Origin: Pseudocolwellia sp. AS88
Lineage (GTDB): Bacteria; Pseudomonadota; Gammaproteobacteria; Enterobacterales; Alteromonadaceae
DNA: 64,000 nt
Assembly: GCF_030551755.1 (NCBI RefSeq)
Contig: NZ_JAUPEC010000015.1
Span: 47,453 to 111,452, forward strand
Direction of reading: 5' to 3'
Under the pieces are notes generated by a model, which was not told the DNA's origin, did no database searches, and saw nothing but the letters and a program-made list of their open reading frames with translations. A program made the position numbers and the translations under genes. Below, piece by piece: positions 18,452 to 26,708 of this stretch (positions within the stretch are counted from its first letter, which is position 1; each line of letters opens with the position of its first letter).

Positions 18452-19764
18452 ACATTACAGCTATTAACGTGTCATACAAAGACAAGAATGTTGGCGCAGT
18501 AAGCTACAATGCTAAAACAAAGCTTGGTGCATTTGAATATTCGCCTAAATTCATTAAAACAGGCATAGAACTTTCCCCCCTTAAAATGCCCTTAAGTGAT
18601 CGCATTTATACGTTCCCAAACCTTAATTCAGACACATTTAAAGGATTATCCGGCCTTATTGCAGATTCATTACCGGATGATTTTGGTAACGCTGTGATGA
18701 ACGCATGGCTGTCAATGAAAGGTCGCTCAAGCTCTGATATAACACCGCTTGAGCGTTTGCAATACACAGGCCAACGAGGAATGGGCGCACTGACTTATTC
18801 GCCAGCCACGCGATTAAAACATATGAACAGTCTTAATTCGATTGAAATTGAATCGCTTGTTAGTGTAGCGCAAAGCGTATTAAATGATCGTGAAGCTTTC
18901 CAAGTAAGTCTGCATCAGGAAGATGAAGATAAAGAAGCTATGTTGTCATTATTAAGTGTTGGGATGAGCGCAGGGGGAGCAAGGCCTAAAGCCGTTGTAG
19001 CTTTTGACAAGGATTTTAAAAACGTAAAGTCTGGTCAAGTTGATGTCCCAAATGATTTTACGCATTACTTAATGAAATTTGATGGTGTAAGTGAGCACAA
19101 CAAGAATAAGGAAACGTTTGGCGATCCGCTTGGCTATGGAGCCATGGAGTATGTTTATTATCAAATGGCTACATTGTGTGGTGTTGATATGATGCCGTGT
19201 AAACTCTTAAATGAAGGTGAACGTCGACACTTTATCACGCAACGATTTGACCGTATTGGTAATGAAAAGGTACACGTTCAAACGTTAAACGGTATAGCAC
19301 ATGTGGATTATAAAAAAGTCGGATCTTATTCCTACGGTGAATTACTCGGGACTGCAAGAGCACTCGATTTATCTCCGCAGGAAGGGATGCAGATTTTTAA
19401 ACGTATGGTCTTTAATGTCATTGCGAGAAATCATGATGATCATGCTAAGAACTTTGCCTTTTTACTTGGCGCTAATAATCAATGGAGATTAGCGCCAGCT
19501 TATGATTTAGCGTATAGCTATAAACCTGATAGCAGTTGGGTGAGCCAACACTGGATGACGTTAAATGGTAAACGTGACAATTTCACAAGAGAGGACTTTT
19601 ATGCTTTCGAAGCATTAAGCCCACTATTTTCACGCAGAAAAATTGACGTAATTGTTGATGAGACGATAGAGCGTGTATCGACATGGCGAGCTTTAGCAAC
19701 ACAGCAAGCGGTACCAAAAACATTAATCGATGTCATTGAAAGCAATTTACGTTTGTATATTTAA
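18445..19764 (+). CDS. hipA: HipA-family serine/threonine kinase toxin
   Basis: Type II toxin kinase; the E. coli HipA phosphorylates GltX and causes persistence (family knowledge). The N-terminal coupling domain (about 1-110) includes GLSGLIADSLPDDFGNAVM. The kinase core shows the Ser/Gly-rich ATP loop GMSAGGARPKAVV, the ATP-binding Lys in HYLMKFDG, the catalytic block ARNHDDHAKNFAFL with Asp about residue 333, and the metal-binding APAYDLAYS. All key residues look intact, so the protein is probably active. Length 439 aa is normal. It sits directly behind hipB in mobile, decayed surroundings, fitting an addiction module. Confidence 0.93.
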   Translation: MVDITAINVSYKDKNVGAVSYNAKTKLGAFEYSPKFIKTGIELSPLKMPLSDRIYTFPNLNSDTFKGLSGLIADSLPDDFGNAVMNAWLSMKGRSSSDITPLERLQYTGQRGMGALTYSPATRLKHMNSLNSIEIESLVSVAQSVLNDREAFQVSLHQEDEDKEAMLSLLSVGMSAGGARPKAVVAFDKDFKNVKSGQVDVPNDFTHYLMKFDGVSEHNKNKETFGDPLGYGAMEYVYYQMATLCGVDMMPCKLLNEGERRHFITQRFDRIGNEKVHVQTLNGIAHVDYKKVGSYSYGELLGTARALDLSPQEGMQIFKRMVFNVIARNHDDHAKNFAFLLGANNQWRLAPAYDLAYSYKPDSSWVSQHWMTLNGKRDNFTREDFYAFEALSPLFSRRKIDVIVDETIERVSTWRALATQQAVPKTLIDVIESNLRLYI

Positions 19765-19774
19765 TACTTAGATA

Positions 19775-20065
19775 TTAACTACACCTTTCATTTATATGAT
19801 GTGAGTTTATTACTTTCGGGGATAATTTAAGATATTTAAAACCTGTTATATTTTTACTTACCGCTAATTTACGAGCATCTTCTTTTTTAATAAAGAGTGG
19901 AATACCTAGTGCAATTAACTTAGTCGCTATTTCATCATGGTCATCTTCTAACATTGTATTGCCGTGTTCATCTTTTATATATTGTAAACCAAAATATTCT
20001 TCAAAATTGCTGCTTATGAAACTATAAAATCTTAAGTTTACTGACGTACTAATAATTACCCACAT
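19775..20065 (-). CDS. Hypothetical protein, 96 aa
   Basis: A short frame convergent with hipA. The start region (VIISTSVNLRFYSF) has no clear RBS. The second half (KLIALGIPLFIKKEDARKLA, then GFKYLKLSPKV) looks like folded protein and may be the C-terminal end of a larger immunity-type or unknown protein. I do not recognise the family; it could be a remnant. Confidence 0.4.
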   Translation of the reverse strand: MWVIISTSVNLRFYSFISSNFEEYFGLQYIKDEHGNTMLEDDHDEIATKLIALGIPLFIKKEDARKLAVSKNITGFKYLKLSPKVINSHHINERCS

Positions 20066-20157
20066 TTTTAAAATCCACTTGTTTTAATGGCCGTTACATT
20101 TACCTAGAGTATACTTTGTTAAGTGCAGTTCAAGTACTATGCTGTTGGTAATACTTA

Positions 20158-20511
20158 AGTTATATGTAGTTCTACTTGTTACATGTTCCACTTAAACCAT
20201 TTTCAAATCGTATAGAGGCTCGCAATCTACCTCCAAATCACTATGTATAAATAAGTCATAGGTTTTCTGTAGGTTCATCCAAAAGACAGCACTAATACCT
20301 GTTGCTTTTTCTAACTTCATCGCTAAAGGTGCTTTTACACTCACTTTCCCCGTAGAGAAATTATTCAGATGAGAACGGTTAATATGCATCTTTTTAGCTG
20401 CCTCAGTGACAGATAAATTATGTGCTAATAAAATGCGATTTTTAAAAATAATGCCAGGGTGCTTAGCTGGCAATTTGATACTTCTTGTAAGTTTCATCAT
20501 TCACTCCTAGT
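20158..20511. repeat. Long direct repeat, copy 2, left part
   Basis: Second copy of 15211-15564, aligned without gaps at offset 4947 and slightly diverged (the hairpin beside the gene is broken by mutations). It ends in CTAGT at 20507-20511, where the IS21-like insertion begins. The remaining 63 bases of the repeat resume at 21529 after the insertion. Confidence 0.85.
20192..20500 (-). CDS. Orphan HigA-like antitoxin (XRE HTH), copy 2
   Basis: Paralogue of the protein encoded at 15245-15553, about 89% identical by hand count. The helix-turn-helix is kept but LIDFSMGK has become LNNFSTGK, changing residues next to the recognition helix. As with copy 1, no HigB toxin lies upstream; the sequence 5' of the gene is the end of the IS21-like insertion, so the promoter region of this copy was replaced after base 20511. 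The same AGGAGTGA RBS is present. It may be silent, or driven from the insertion. Confidence 0.85.
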   Translation of the reverse strand: MMKLTRSIKLPAKHPGIIFKNRILLAHNLSVTEAAKKMHINRSHLNNFSTGKVSVKAPLAMKLEKATGISAVFWMNLQKTYDLFIHSDLEVDCEPLYDLKMV

Positions 20512-20728
20512 TGGAAAATATCTAGCGGCAGTACCACTTAATTGCATTTAACTATACCAGCCAATTACATGTAGCATGTGTCAATAATATTCAATCTTAT
20601 TAGATCTCTCATCTTTGGATGTATTGAACACTCCTAATGCACACTTTTGCCACAAAGAAGACGTGAGCTTTTACAGTTATTGAACAGGTTGGATTAGATT
20701 TTGTACTGAAAACTGACCATAGTCACTT

Positions 20729-21185
20729 GTTAGGTATGTACTACACAATGCCTCTAAGTTTACCTAGAACAAGATACACTGCCCAAAAGAAATCAGCATG
20801 TTTAACTTTTAGTAGCTCTGCAGGCCAAATTTCCTCTTCGATTTTTAATAAAGCTGTATAGGAAGAAATCTCACTATCTATCTCAGCAGAACTTAAGTTA
20901 TGAGCCATAAGGTTTCTTACTTTATTAAGTTTATTAATAGCACCCCAAACCCAAGATTCGCATTTACTGTTATGAAATGAGCGAACCAAGGCTATTTTAT
21001 TAGAAAAGGTTAATCTTGATTCAGAAATGTATTTTGGTTTTTCGGCTCCAATAAGAGCAATGCGTTCTAACTCCTTTTCAATAAGAAGGTGGCATTTTAG
21101 AAGACTAAGCTCTATGTCATTTATGTTTTCGAGAACATCAACCAATTCTAAAAAAGGATTATCAAACACGATTTACATACCTAAC
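20729..21185 (-). mobile_element. Integron-type gene cassette inside the IS21-like element
   Basis: The HEPN-like gene is bounded by a perfect 12-base complementary pair: GTTAGGTATGTA at 20729-20740 and TACATACCTAAC at 21174-21185. On the minus strand the cassette begins GTTAGGT (consensus GTTRRRY), the start codon follows within 20 bases, and ACCTAAC (RYYYAAC) follows the stop codon directly. This is the expected layout of an integron cassette, in which the two ends pair in the circular form. Confidence 0.6.
20741..21169 (-). CDS. HEPN-like protein, 142 aa
   Basis: Small all-helical protein. The C-terminal half carries WGAINKLNKVRNLMAHNLS, where RNLMAH fits the R-x(4-6)-H motif of HEPN domains, a fold found in toxin RNases and their MNT partners. 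Family knowledge suggests an RNase or nucleotide-binding role, but no MNT antitoxin gene adjoins it, so the function is open. The start is GTG (21169) with almost no leader and no Shine-Dalgarno sequence, as often seen in integron cassettes. The stop TAG abuts the cassette end. Confidence 0.65.
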   Translation of the reverse strand: MFDNPFLELVDVLENINDIELSLLKCHLLIEKELERIALIGAEKPKYISESRLTFSNKIALVRSFHNSKCESWVWGAINKLNKVRNLMAHNLSSAEIDSEISSYTALLKIEEEIWPAELLKVKHADFFWAVYLVLGKLRGIV

Positions 21186-21190
21186 AGTTT

Positions 21191-21328
21191 ATTATGGAGA
21201 CTTCTCAGTAATGTCCATCCCATAAATATTATTTAATTCACATTAATATCCCATAATTTCAAAGCATTAGAAACTATAATGTTTCTATTTCTGTCACAAC
21301 CAGCGTATTACTGAGAAGTCTCAATAAT
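21191..21328. repeat. Imperfect 22-bp inverted repeat, attC-like
   Basis: Arms 21191-21212 and 21307-21328 pair over 22 bases with one mismatch, including a perfect 16-base core (21197-21212 with 21307-21322). A second, overlapping pair TTTCTGTCA/TGACAGAAA lies at 21288-21296 and 21330-21338. Read on the minus strand the structure sits just before the GTTAGGT of the cassette, where the preceding attC hairpin should be. A palindromic MITE is the alternative. Confidence 0.5.
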
Positions 21329-21528
21329 ATGACAGAAACAATATATTAGAAAATATATGGCAAATAAATTTTGTCTAATGTCTCTAATGCGCACAAAGTG
21401 ATCATATTTATCAGTGGCAAACCTAATATTATTTGATGGTCACTGTAAATGTTATTAGGTGACAGAGTTGAATGATAATGACTGGCACTTATGATGCAAT
21501 TGGGTGGCACAACAGATGTAATTGTCCA

Positions 21529-21591
21529 CTAGTCATATTCATTCAAGTGTCTGACTCAAAAATAGTTTGAGAATATATAATAAAGCTTGAT
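21529..21591. repeat. 63-bp direct repeat, copy 2, right part
   Basis: Matches 15560-15622 at 61 of 63 positions by hand alignment, including the CTAGT target site, the CTGACT/TATAAT promoter-like pair and the flanking AT-rich bases. It lies 71 bases from the 3' end of the recombinase gene. Confidence 0.85.
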
Positions 21592-21662
21592 GCTTTATTA
21601 GGGCGATAATATAAGGCATCATTATATTGAAGACTTATTATCTTTCCTAGATTTTAGAACAA

Positions 21663-22772
21663 CTAACGCCCTAAGTCTTTTGCAATCTTACCCATTCCTG
21701 TTAGCCTAGCACTCGCTTTTCTTGTATAAACTACAGGCATTGCTGCATTAGCCCAACGTCCTGCACGTTGTATGTCAAATAATGAAGCGCCTTTCTCAGC
21801 TAAAGTAATTGCAGCTCCAACACGACCACTGTGGCCGGTAAAGAAACCGTATTCTTTACCAGCTAATACGGATGCAGATCTAAAAGCATCTAATATAGTT
21901 CGATATTTGAGAGGTGCATTTCTAATATCTTTCTTAGGACTTAAACTACGCAATAAATAGCCCGTTTTACGCTTAAGTAGTGGTATCCATTGTTTGATCA
22001 AACTTATCGTAGTGTCAGATAAATACAGGTATTCACCTTGTCCTGTTTGGTCCGTTTTACTTGATGGAATATAAACAGTTTCGGTATTGAAATCGATATG
22101 TTCAATTTTAATGGCGCACACTTCGCTGGCACGTAACAGCGCATCAAAAGCGATGTTAAAAATGAGCTTATTACGAAATTCTAAAGGGCATTCATTTGAA
22201 AGGTTTTCATTGATCATGGCCAATGATTTATGATCCATACCTTCCGCTTGTTTCTGAGCTGCAGGCTTAACTTTTAAAGCGGATTTTAACCAATCACCAA
22301 ACAAGCTATTTTCAACGAACGGGTTAGCCAGTGACATCGCTTTTAAAATCTTATTAACAGAATCTTTATGCCTAACAATCGTCGCACGCTTTAAATCACT
22401 TTCTATCATTTGCGTGAAATACAACTTCAAGACATCTTCATTATTTTCCAAATCTGTATTTAGAACATGCTGGGGATTTTCATTAAACCAGGCGCGCAAA
22501 CTATTACCATCATATTTTAAAGCGGCTTGACTGTTCTTAGTCGTGAGTTCAAATATTTCAGAAAACCACTGAGCATTACGTTGTGATTTTTTTGCATGTT
22601 CGTTTCCACCAATTATATCGATATCACTAGAACCCTGAAAAATTTCAATGTCAGTATCAAGTAATCTGTTTTCCAAAACATTAACGCCTTTTATGTGTTT
22701 ATTAATACAGCTTGTATAAATATACATTATATATTTACAAAAACAAGCTAAATGAGAATAATTCTCTAACAC
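21663..22772 (-). CDS. Tyrosine recombinase/integrase
   Basis: Site-specific recombinase that would integrate or excise DNA. The C-terminal catalytic domain has the full residue set: Arg in LLRASEV, Lys in SSKTDQTG, H-x-x-R in TGHSGRVGAA, Trp in AGRWANAAM, and the nucleophile Tyr in PVVYTRKA. The N-terminal half contains a SAM-like core-binding domain (KLYFTQMIESDLKRATIVRH). The outermost start is GTG 22772; the first 35 residues look atypical (Cys- and aromatic-rich) and the true start may be a TTG near residue 35. The gene ends beside repeat copy 2, suggesting a link with the mobile region at 15.2-21.6 kb. I see no IntI-specific feature. Confidence 0.88.
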   Translation of the reverse strand: MLENYSHLACFCKYIMYIYTSCINKHIKGVNVLENRLLDTDIEIFQGSSDIDIIGGNEHAKKSQRNAQWFSEIFELTTKNSQAALKYDGNSLRAWFNENPQHVLNTDLENNEDVLKLYFTQMIESDLKRATIVRHKDSVNKILKAMSLANPFVENSLFGDWLKSALKVKPAAQKQAEGMDHKSLAMINENLSNECPLEFRNKLIFNIAFDALLRASEVCAIKIEHIDFNTETVYIPSSKTDQTGQGEYLYLSDTTISLIKQWIPLLKRKTGYLLRSLSPKKDIRNAPLKYRTILDAFRSASVLAGKEYGFFTGHSGRVGAAITLAEKGASLFDIQRAGRWANAAMPVVYTRKASARLTGMGKIAKDLGR

Positions 22773-23327
22773 ACATAACTGTAATTATGTGTGGTTAGCA
22801 ACTATTATCATTTAAAGAGAGTAAAACGGCATTTTATGAGAGTAGGGGGCTTTGATGTTTTTAGTGGCTTTAGGAGGGTGCGCACAGTGAATTAAAGTGG
22901 GTAATCTCCCTAAAACAAGTATAAAAAGGACGTAGCGCATCATGATTTTTAATAAAAAACAGGTTTATGCCTTTTATTACAAGGGGTGCAGGGGGATAAC
23001 AGCTGGAATGAATGGCGGTGTTTTAAGAGGGGTTGTCTCTTATTTTTCGTTACAGGTAATAAACGAGGGGCTGTATTTGTACGATATACTAAAAGGTCCT
23101 AGTACTTTCTTATTTCTGTAGGCATATTTAATGCGAAAACATTATAATATTTTCAACAATTAAACATTGAAATCTTACGTATATCGATAGCATAAAGCTG
23201 AACATCAAATAACGCTCAAACTGAGGCTATAATTGATGGCTTAAAATAGCGAGCTACAAGCAGTGGCCAGCTATTTTAGTATTTAACTATTCTCTCTAAG
23301 CGCCATAATTAAAGGGCTAACCCAGTG
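22773..23327. other. Non-coding region upstream of recombinase
   Basis: About 555 bases without a gene on either strand. A near-perfect inverted repeat (22766-22778 with 22785-22798, one bulged base) overlaps the recombinase GTG and could be an autoregulatory operator or core site. The stretch 22850-23060 is richer in G on the plus strand than its surroundings. The terminator of the next operon lies at the right end. Confidence 0.5.
23242..23278 (-). terminator. Terminator of the 34.4-23.3 kb operon
   Basis: A perfect 9-bp stem (23242-23250 with 23270-23278) lies about 50 bases beyond the stop codon of the sulfatase. On the minus strand the right arm ends TATTTTAAG, a modest T-run. Likely end of the PVC-like operon. 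Confidence 0.45.
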
Positions 23328-25148
23328 CTATTTTTTTACTTTGAAAAGTTCGCTTTTTATCATGAAGTTGTTTTTGTCGATAAGTACGAACATATATTCA
23401 ACAACTTCTTTTGGTAGTTTAGCGGTTACTGAAGTTTGTGTATTTTCTTTGGCTTCAATATTAGCGCTTAATTTCACATATCGTTTATCTTTTTTCCCTT
23501 TAACTAATACATATGCATGGTGAATCGGAGTTTTGTTATCGGCTAGTTGAATAGTAGCGATATGTTTTTTAGCGTTATAAACATGATTTTCAATAACAGG
23601 TAGTACTTTTTTGTCAGATTCACTAAGGCCTTTATACTGAGGGTTTTTACTCGGGAATTCGGCATTGTTCTGTGTCAAAAGTTCTTCTAGCTTACTTGAA
23701 AGCTTAGCAACAATCGTCTCGTAGCCTTTTACACTTGTTAGATCATTTTGCTCCCCAATATCATCCATTTTCCCATTTTTATATAATCTAAATAATGAGT
23801 AGCTGTTATCTTTATAATTTTTGTAGAGCTTAAAATCGCCCTCACGTATTGCTGATTGCATTTGTGAGTCTGAATTGTGTGGGAAGTGCCAGAATAGAAA
23901 TTCTCTAGGTTTACCCTTTGAATCTGTAACAACTTTGCTCTTGCCATTAAGTACTGGAGTAATATCTAGCCCATTAAGTTTTGACTGTTGCTGTGGCGTT
24001 AGAGAAGTACCCGTTAAGTCCATAATGGTAGGGAAGTAATCTAACTGACTAACCATTCCATCAAACTGTGAGCCAGATTTAATAGATGGTCCGCTTATTA
24101 TCATAGGTACACGAACGCCACCTTCTTGCGCATATTTTTTACCTTTATCAAGCGGTGCATTGTCAGTAATAATTTCAGTGCGACGGTCTTCAGCACCTCC
24201 GTTATCTGAGGTCATAAAGATATAGGTGGTTTCAATTAATTTTTTACCTGGGTTACGCGGATCATCGGTAGCCTTTAGTAAATCAATCACTCGACCTAAG
24301 CTCCAATCTACCGTTGTTACCATAGCACCGTAATAAGGGTTAGTTTGTCCTGGCGTTGTTATATCTGATTTGTCTTTCGGGAAATCAATGCCTAGCTTAT
24401 CAGTATAATATTCCAATAAGTTACGGTTACGGGTAATAATTGGGTAGTGAACCATCCAGTGAGCTAAATACAAGAAGAATGGTTTTTTCTCATTGGTACT
24501 ATCGGTAACAAACTTTAATGCTTGTTCTGTTACTGGCTGATAAGGATATGGTATACCGTTAGGATGTTTTTTACTTGTGGGTGGATACAGTTCTTTACCT
24601 AACGGAAATTTTTCGTCGGCGTCATAACCAGAAAAGTCTTTAGAGCGATCATCTAATTGGCTGTGTGCTCCTCGTTTTGTATAAGCAACATCGAACCCTT
24701 TTTTAGCACCATGAATATGCCATTTACCTACTTGGGCTGTGCGGTATCCATTCTGCTGTAGTGCTTCGCTAAGGATTATTTCTCCTTCTCCGTCTGGCAA
24801 TGTATTAATAAAGAATGGTGAAATCATTTTCTGAGCTTTGCTCGATTGTGGGAGCCTATTGCCATTTACATGAGTAAAGTGAGTTCTAGCTGGATATTGT
24901 CCTGTTAATAAACCTGCACGTGATGGGCCACAGGTTGGCGCAGGAGAATAGCCTTGTGTAAACAGCATTCCTGAGTTTGCTAATGCATCCATGTTAGGTG
25001 TTTCCCATGGGCTAGGCTTATCTATATTATATATATTAGTATCCTGCCAACCTAAATCATCCACGTAAAATATAATAATATTAGGTTTAAATTCAGCACT
25101 AACCACACAGCTGAAAAGTACACCAATTAGTACACTTAATATTCTCAT
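23328..25148 (-). CDS. Sulfatase (S1), secreted, with C-terminal extension
   Basis: Sulfate-ester hydrolase of 606 aa. The signal peptide (ILSVLIGVLFSCVVSA) is followed by the metal-binding IIFYVDDLGWQDTN and the formylglycine motif CGPSRAGLLTGQYP with Cys about residue 73. Further motifs are QVGKWHIHG, FLYLAHWMVHYP and FMTSDNGGAED. The final 100 residues form an extra beta-rich domain (HHAYVLVKGKKDKRYVKLS) not needed for catalysis, perhaps for substrate or surface binding. The Cys-type motif needs a formylglycine-generating enzyme, which is not in the window. It is the last gene of the minus-strand PVC-like block, 171 bases after DUF1552. Confidence 0.94.
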   Translation of the reverse strand: MRILSVLIGVLFSCVVSAEFKPNIIIFYVDDLGWQDTNIYNIDKPSPWETPNMDALANSGMLFTQGYSPAPTCGPSRAGLLTGQYPARTHFTHVNGNRLPQSSKAQKMISPFFINTLPDGEGEIILSEALQQNGYRTAQVGKWHIHGAKKGFDVAYTKRGAHSQLDDRSKDFSGYDADEKFPLGKELYPPTSKKHPNGIPYPYQPVTEQALKFVTDSTNEKKPFFLYLAHWMVHYPIITRNRNLLEYYTDKLGIDFPKDKSDITTPGQTNPYYGAMVTTVDWSLGRVIDLLKATDDPRNPGKKLIETTYIFMTSDNGGAEDRRTEIITDNAPLDKGKKYAQEGGVRVPMIISGPSIKSGSQFDGMVSQLDYFPTIMDLTGTSLTPQQQSKLNGLDITPVLNGKSKVVTDSKGKPREFLFWHFPHNSDSQMQSAIREGDFKLYKNYKDNSYSLFRLYKNGKMDDIGEQNDLTSVKGYETIVAKLSSKLEELLTQNNAEFPSKNPQYKGLSESDKKVLPVIENHVYNAKKHIATIQLADNKTPIHHAYVLVKGKKDKRYVKLSANIEAKENTQTSVTAKLPKEVVEYMFVLIDKNNFMIKSELFKVKK

Positions 25149-25319
25149 TAATTTAGCCTTTCTCTGTTATATATCAAAAATAGTAACGAGCGATATTGTT
25201 AAAATAGTTATATTGCCTTGCTCTTACTTTATCAACGTAAACCATCGTATTTTATTTATATATATACACGATTAATTTATGTAATTCGTTGCACTGGTTT
25301 GTAGGTTTACACTAAAAAG

Positions 25320-26699
25320 TTAAACCAAAATGTCTGAAACTATATTCTGACTATCGCCAAAACTATCAGTTTCTACACCAACGCGTTGTAGAATGGTAAG
25401 CAGTAAATCATTAAACGGCCGTTCTTCTTCAAACTTATGAAACGCTCCATGTTTAATCCCTAGGTTTTTACCGCCAGCCAAAATTAACGGATAATTTTTA
25501 CCTACATGGGTTTTACTTGTACCACTTCCATACAACACAATAGTATTGTCTAACAAGCTTCCTTCTGCGATTGGATCAGGTGTTTCTGCCATTTTTGTTA
25601 AAAACTCTGATAAACGCTCAGCCATGTATTGATCAAATTTAGCCCAACGCTCCCAACCACCCTCGTCGCGAGCGGCACTGTGTGATAGTTGGTGATGGTG
25701 TAATGACAGACCAGCAGCATAAGGTAGTTGATTACCTCTACCTGAACCACCATCAATAGATGTTTGGTACGTTACCACGCGTGTAGAATCTGTAAGCAAA
25801 GCCATGTGAATAAGATCAAACATAGTACGCATGTAGTTGGTACCTAATTCACGCGTTGGTTTTGAATCAAAATCAAATAAAGAAGCATCGACCTCAGGCT
25901 TTGGTATATTTAACCATTCGTTAGCTCGTTCAAGTTGTTTTTCAAGGGAATTACTCGCTGACAAATAAGCGTTAAGGTGCTTTTGCTCTTCTGTACCAAC
26001 TCTTACATTAGATTTGGTTAATTGAGAACTTATACGTTCTAAAATACTACGGTCGCGAGCAATAGCTCTTCTACGTTCTTCGGGTCCAGCTTCTTCAACA
26101 CCAAATAAGCGGTTATAAATTTGTTGTGGTTCAGACAGGGCTGGCATAAGTGCGCCATCACGATTTACAGATAAAGTCGCGGGTCTACCTAAACTACCTG
26201 TTCCGCCATTAGCAGATAAAGCCAATGATGAAAAACGTGTTGTACCGTCTATAGCATCTGCAAACACTTGATCAAAGCTAATAGAGTTTGAATACCCTTT
26301 TGATTGATCTGCGCCTGTTAAAAATTGCGCGCTACAACTATGAGGTACTATTGAGCGTAAATTAGGATGAGAAAACCCAGATAAAACCGACATATTACTA
26401 CGGTGCGCTTCGAGCGGTTTCAGGGTATTCGTCAGGGTGTAATCTGTACCTGGATTATGTGGAAACCAGTGCCAATCTTTATGGCTTGCATCGCTTTCAG
26501 GCGGAAGTGACACTCCATTTGGAAAGAAAATAGTCACTATTCTTGCGGGTTTAACTGCCTTTGTTGCCTCTTTTGAATCAAGTACAGAGGCCAATGCTGT
26601 ATTTTGTACACCCATGAGTGAAGCAATAGATGGCAGTGCCACACCAGCTAACCCTGCTTTTAGTAATTTACGTCGAGTAAATACATTTTTAGGTTTCAT
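25320..26699 (-). CDS. DUF1552 protein, Tat-exported
   Basis: Member of a family abundant in Planctomycetes and Verrucomicrobia and almost always paired with a DUF1592-type cytochrome gene, as here (9-base gap). The N-terminus has a twin-arginine signal (NVFTRRKLLKAGLAG) with cleavage near TALA. The mature domain shows IVTIFFPNGV near its start, then HSCSAQFLTGAD, VTYQTSIDGGSGR, and a closing block with IVLYGSGTSKTHVGKNYPL. The fold belongs to the alkaline-phosphatase/DUF1501-like group in structure predictions known for relatives; the reaction is unknown. Its presence in a gammaproteobacterial sulfatase locus suggests a role in oxidising or handling glycan fragments. Confidence 0.9.
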   Translation of the reverse strand: MKPKNVFTRRKLLKAGLAGVALPSIASLMGVQNTALASVLDSKEATKAVKPARIVTIFFPNGVSLPPESDASHKDWHWFPHNPGTDYTLTNTLKPLEAHRSNMSVLSGFSHPNLRSIVPHSCSAQFLTGADQSKGYSNSISFDQVFADAIDGTTRFSSLALSANGGTGSLGRPATLSVNRDGALMPALSEPQQIYNRLFGVEEAGPEERRRAIARDRSILERISSQLTKSNVRVGTEEQKHLNAYLSASNSLEKQLERANEWLNIPKPEVDASLFDFDSKPTRELGTNYMRTMFDLIHMALLTDSTRVVTYQTSIDGGSGRGNQLPYAAGLSLHHHQLSHSAARDEGGWERWAKFDQYMAERLSEFLTKMAETPDPIAEGSLLDNTIVLYGSGTSKTHVGKNYPLILAGGKNLGIKHGAFHKFEEERPFNDLLLTILQRVGVETDSFGDSQNIVSDILV

Positions 26700-26708
26700 A
26701 TTAACGTC

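Larger units (their letters stand above)
20512..21528 (-). mobile_element. Non-autonomous IS21-like element carrying a passenger gene
   Basis: A 1,017-base insertion into the second repeat copy. It is flanked by the 5-base duplication CTAGT (20507-20511 and 21529-21533), present only once in copy 1 (15560-15564). The ends are inverted: left TGGAAAAT..., right (reverse complement) TGGACAAT.... Subterminal motifs also match: CCACTTAATTGCAT at the left against CCACCCAATTGCAT at the right, with further CCAATTACAT-like copies. Multiple short AATTRCA repeats at TG...CA ends with short target duplications are typical of the IS21 family. No istA or istB is present; the only gene inside is the HEPN-like cassette gene. 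It must have been moved by a transposase supplied elsewhere. Confidence 0.7.

Noticed and set aside
15560..21591. 63-bp repeats as attL/attR of the tyrosine recombinase
   Set aside because: The recombinase lies outside the repeats, and the similarity extends through the whole HigA-like gene, so a larger duplication explains it better.
21663..22772. Recombinase as the integron integrase for the cassettes
   Set aside because: No IntI-specific extra segment was recognised, and the gene lies 13 kb from the cassette cluster without an adjacent attI.
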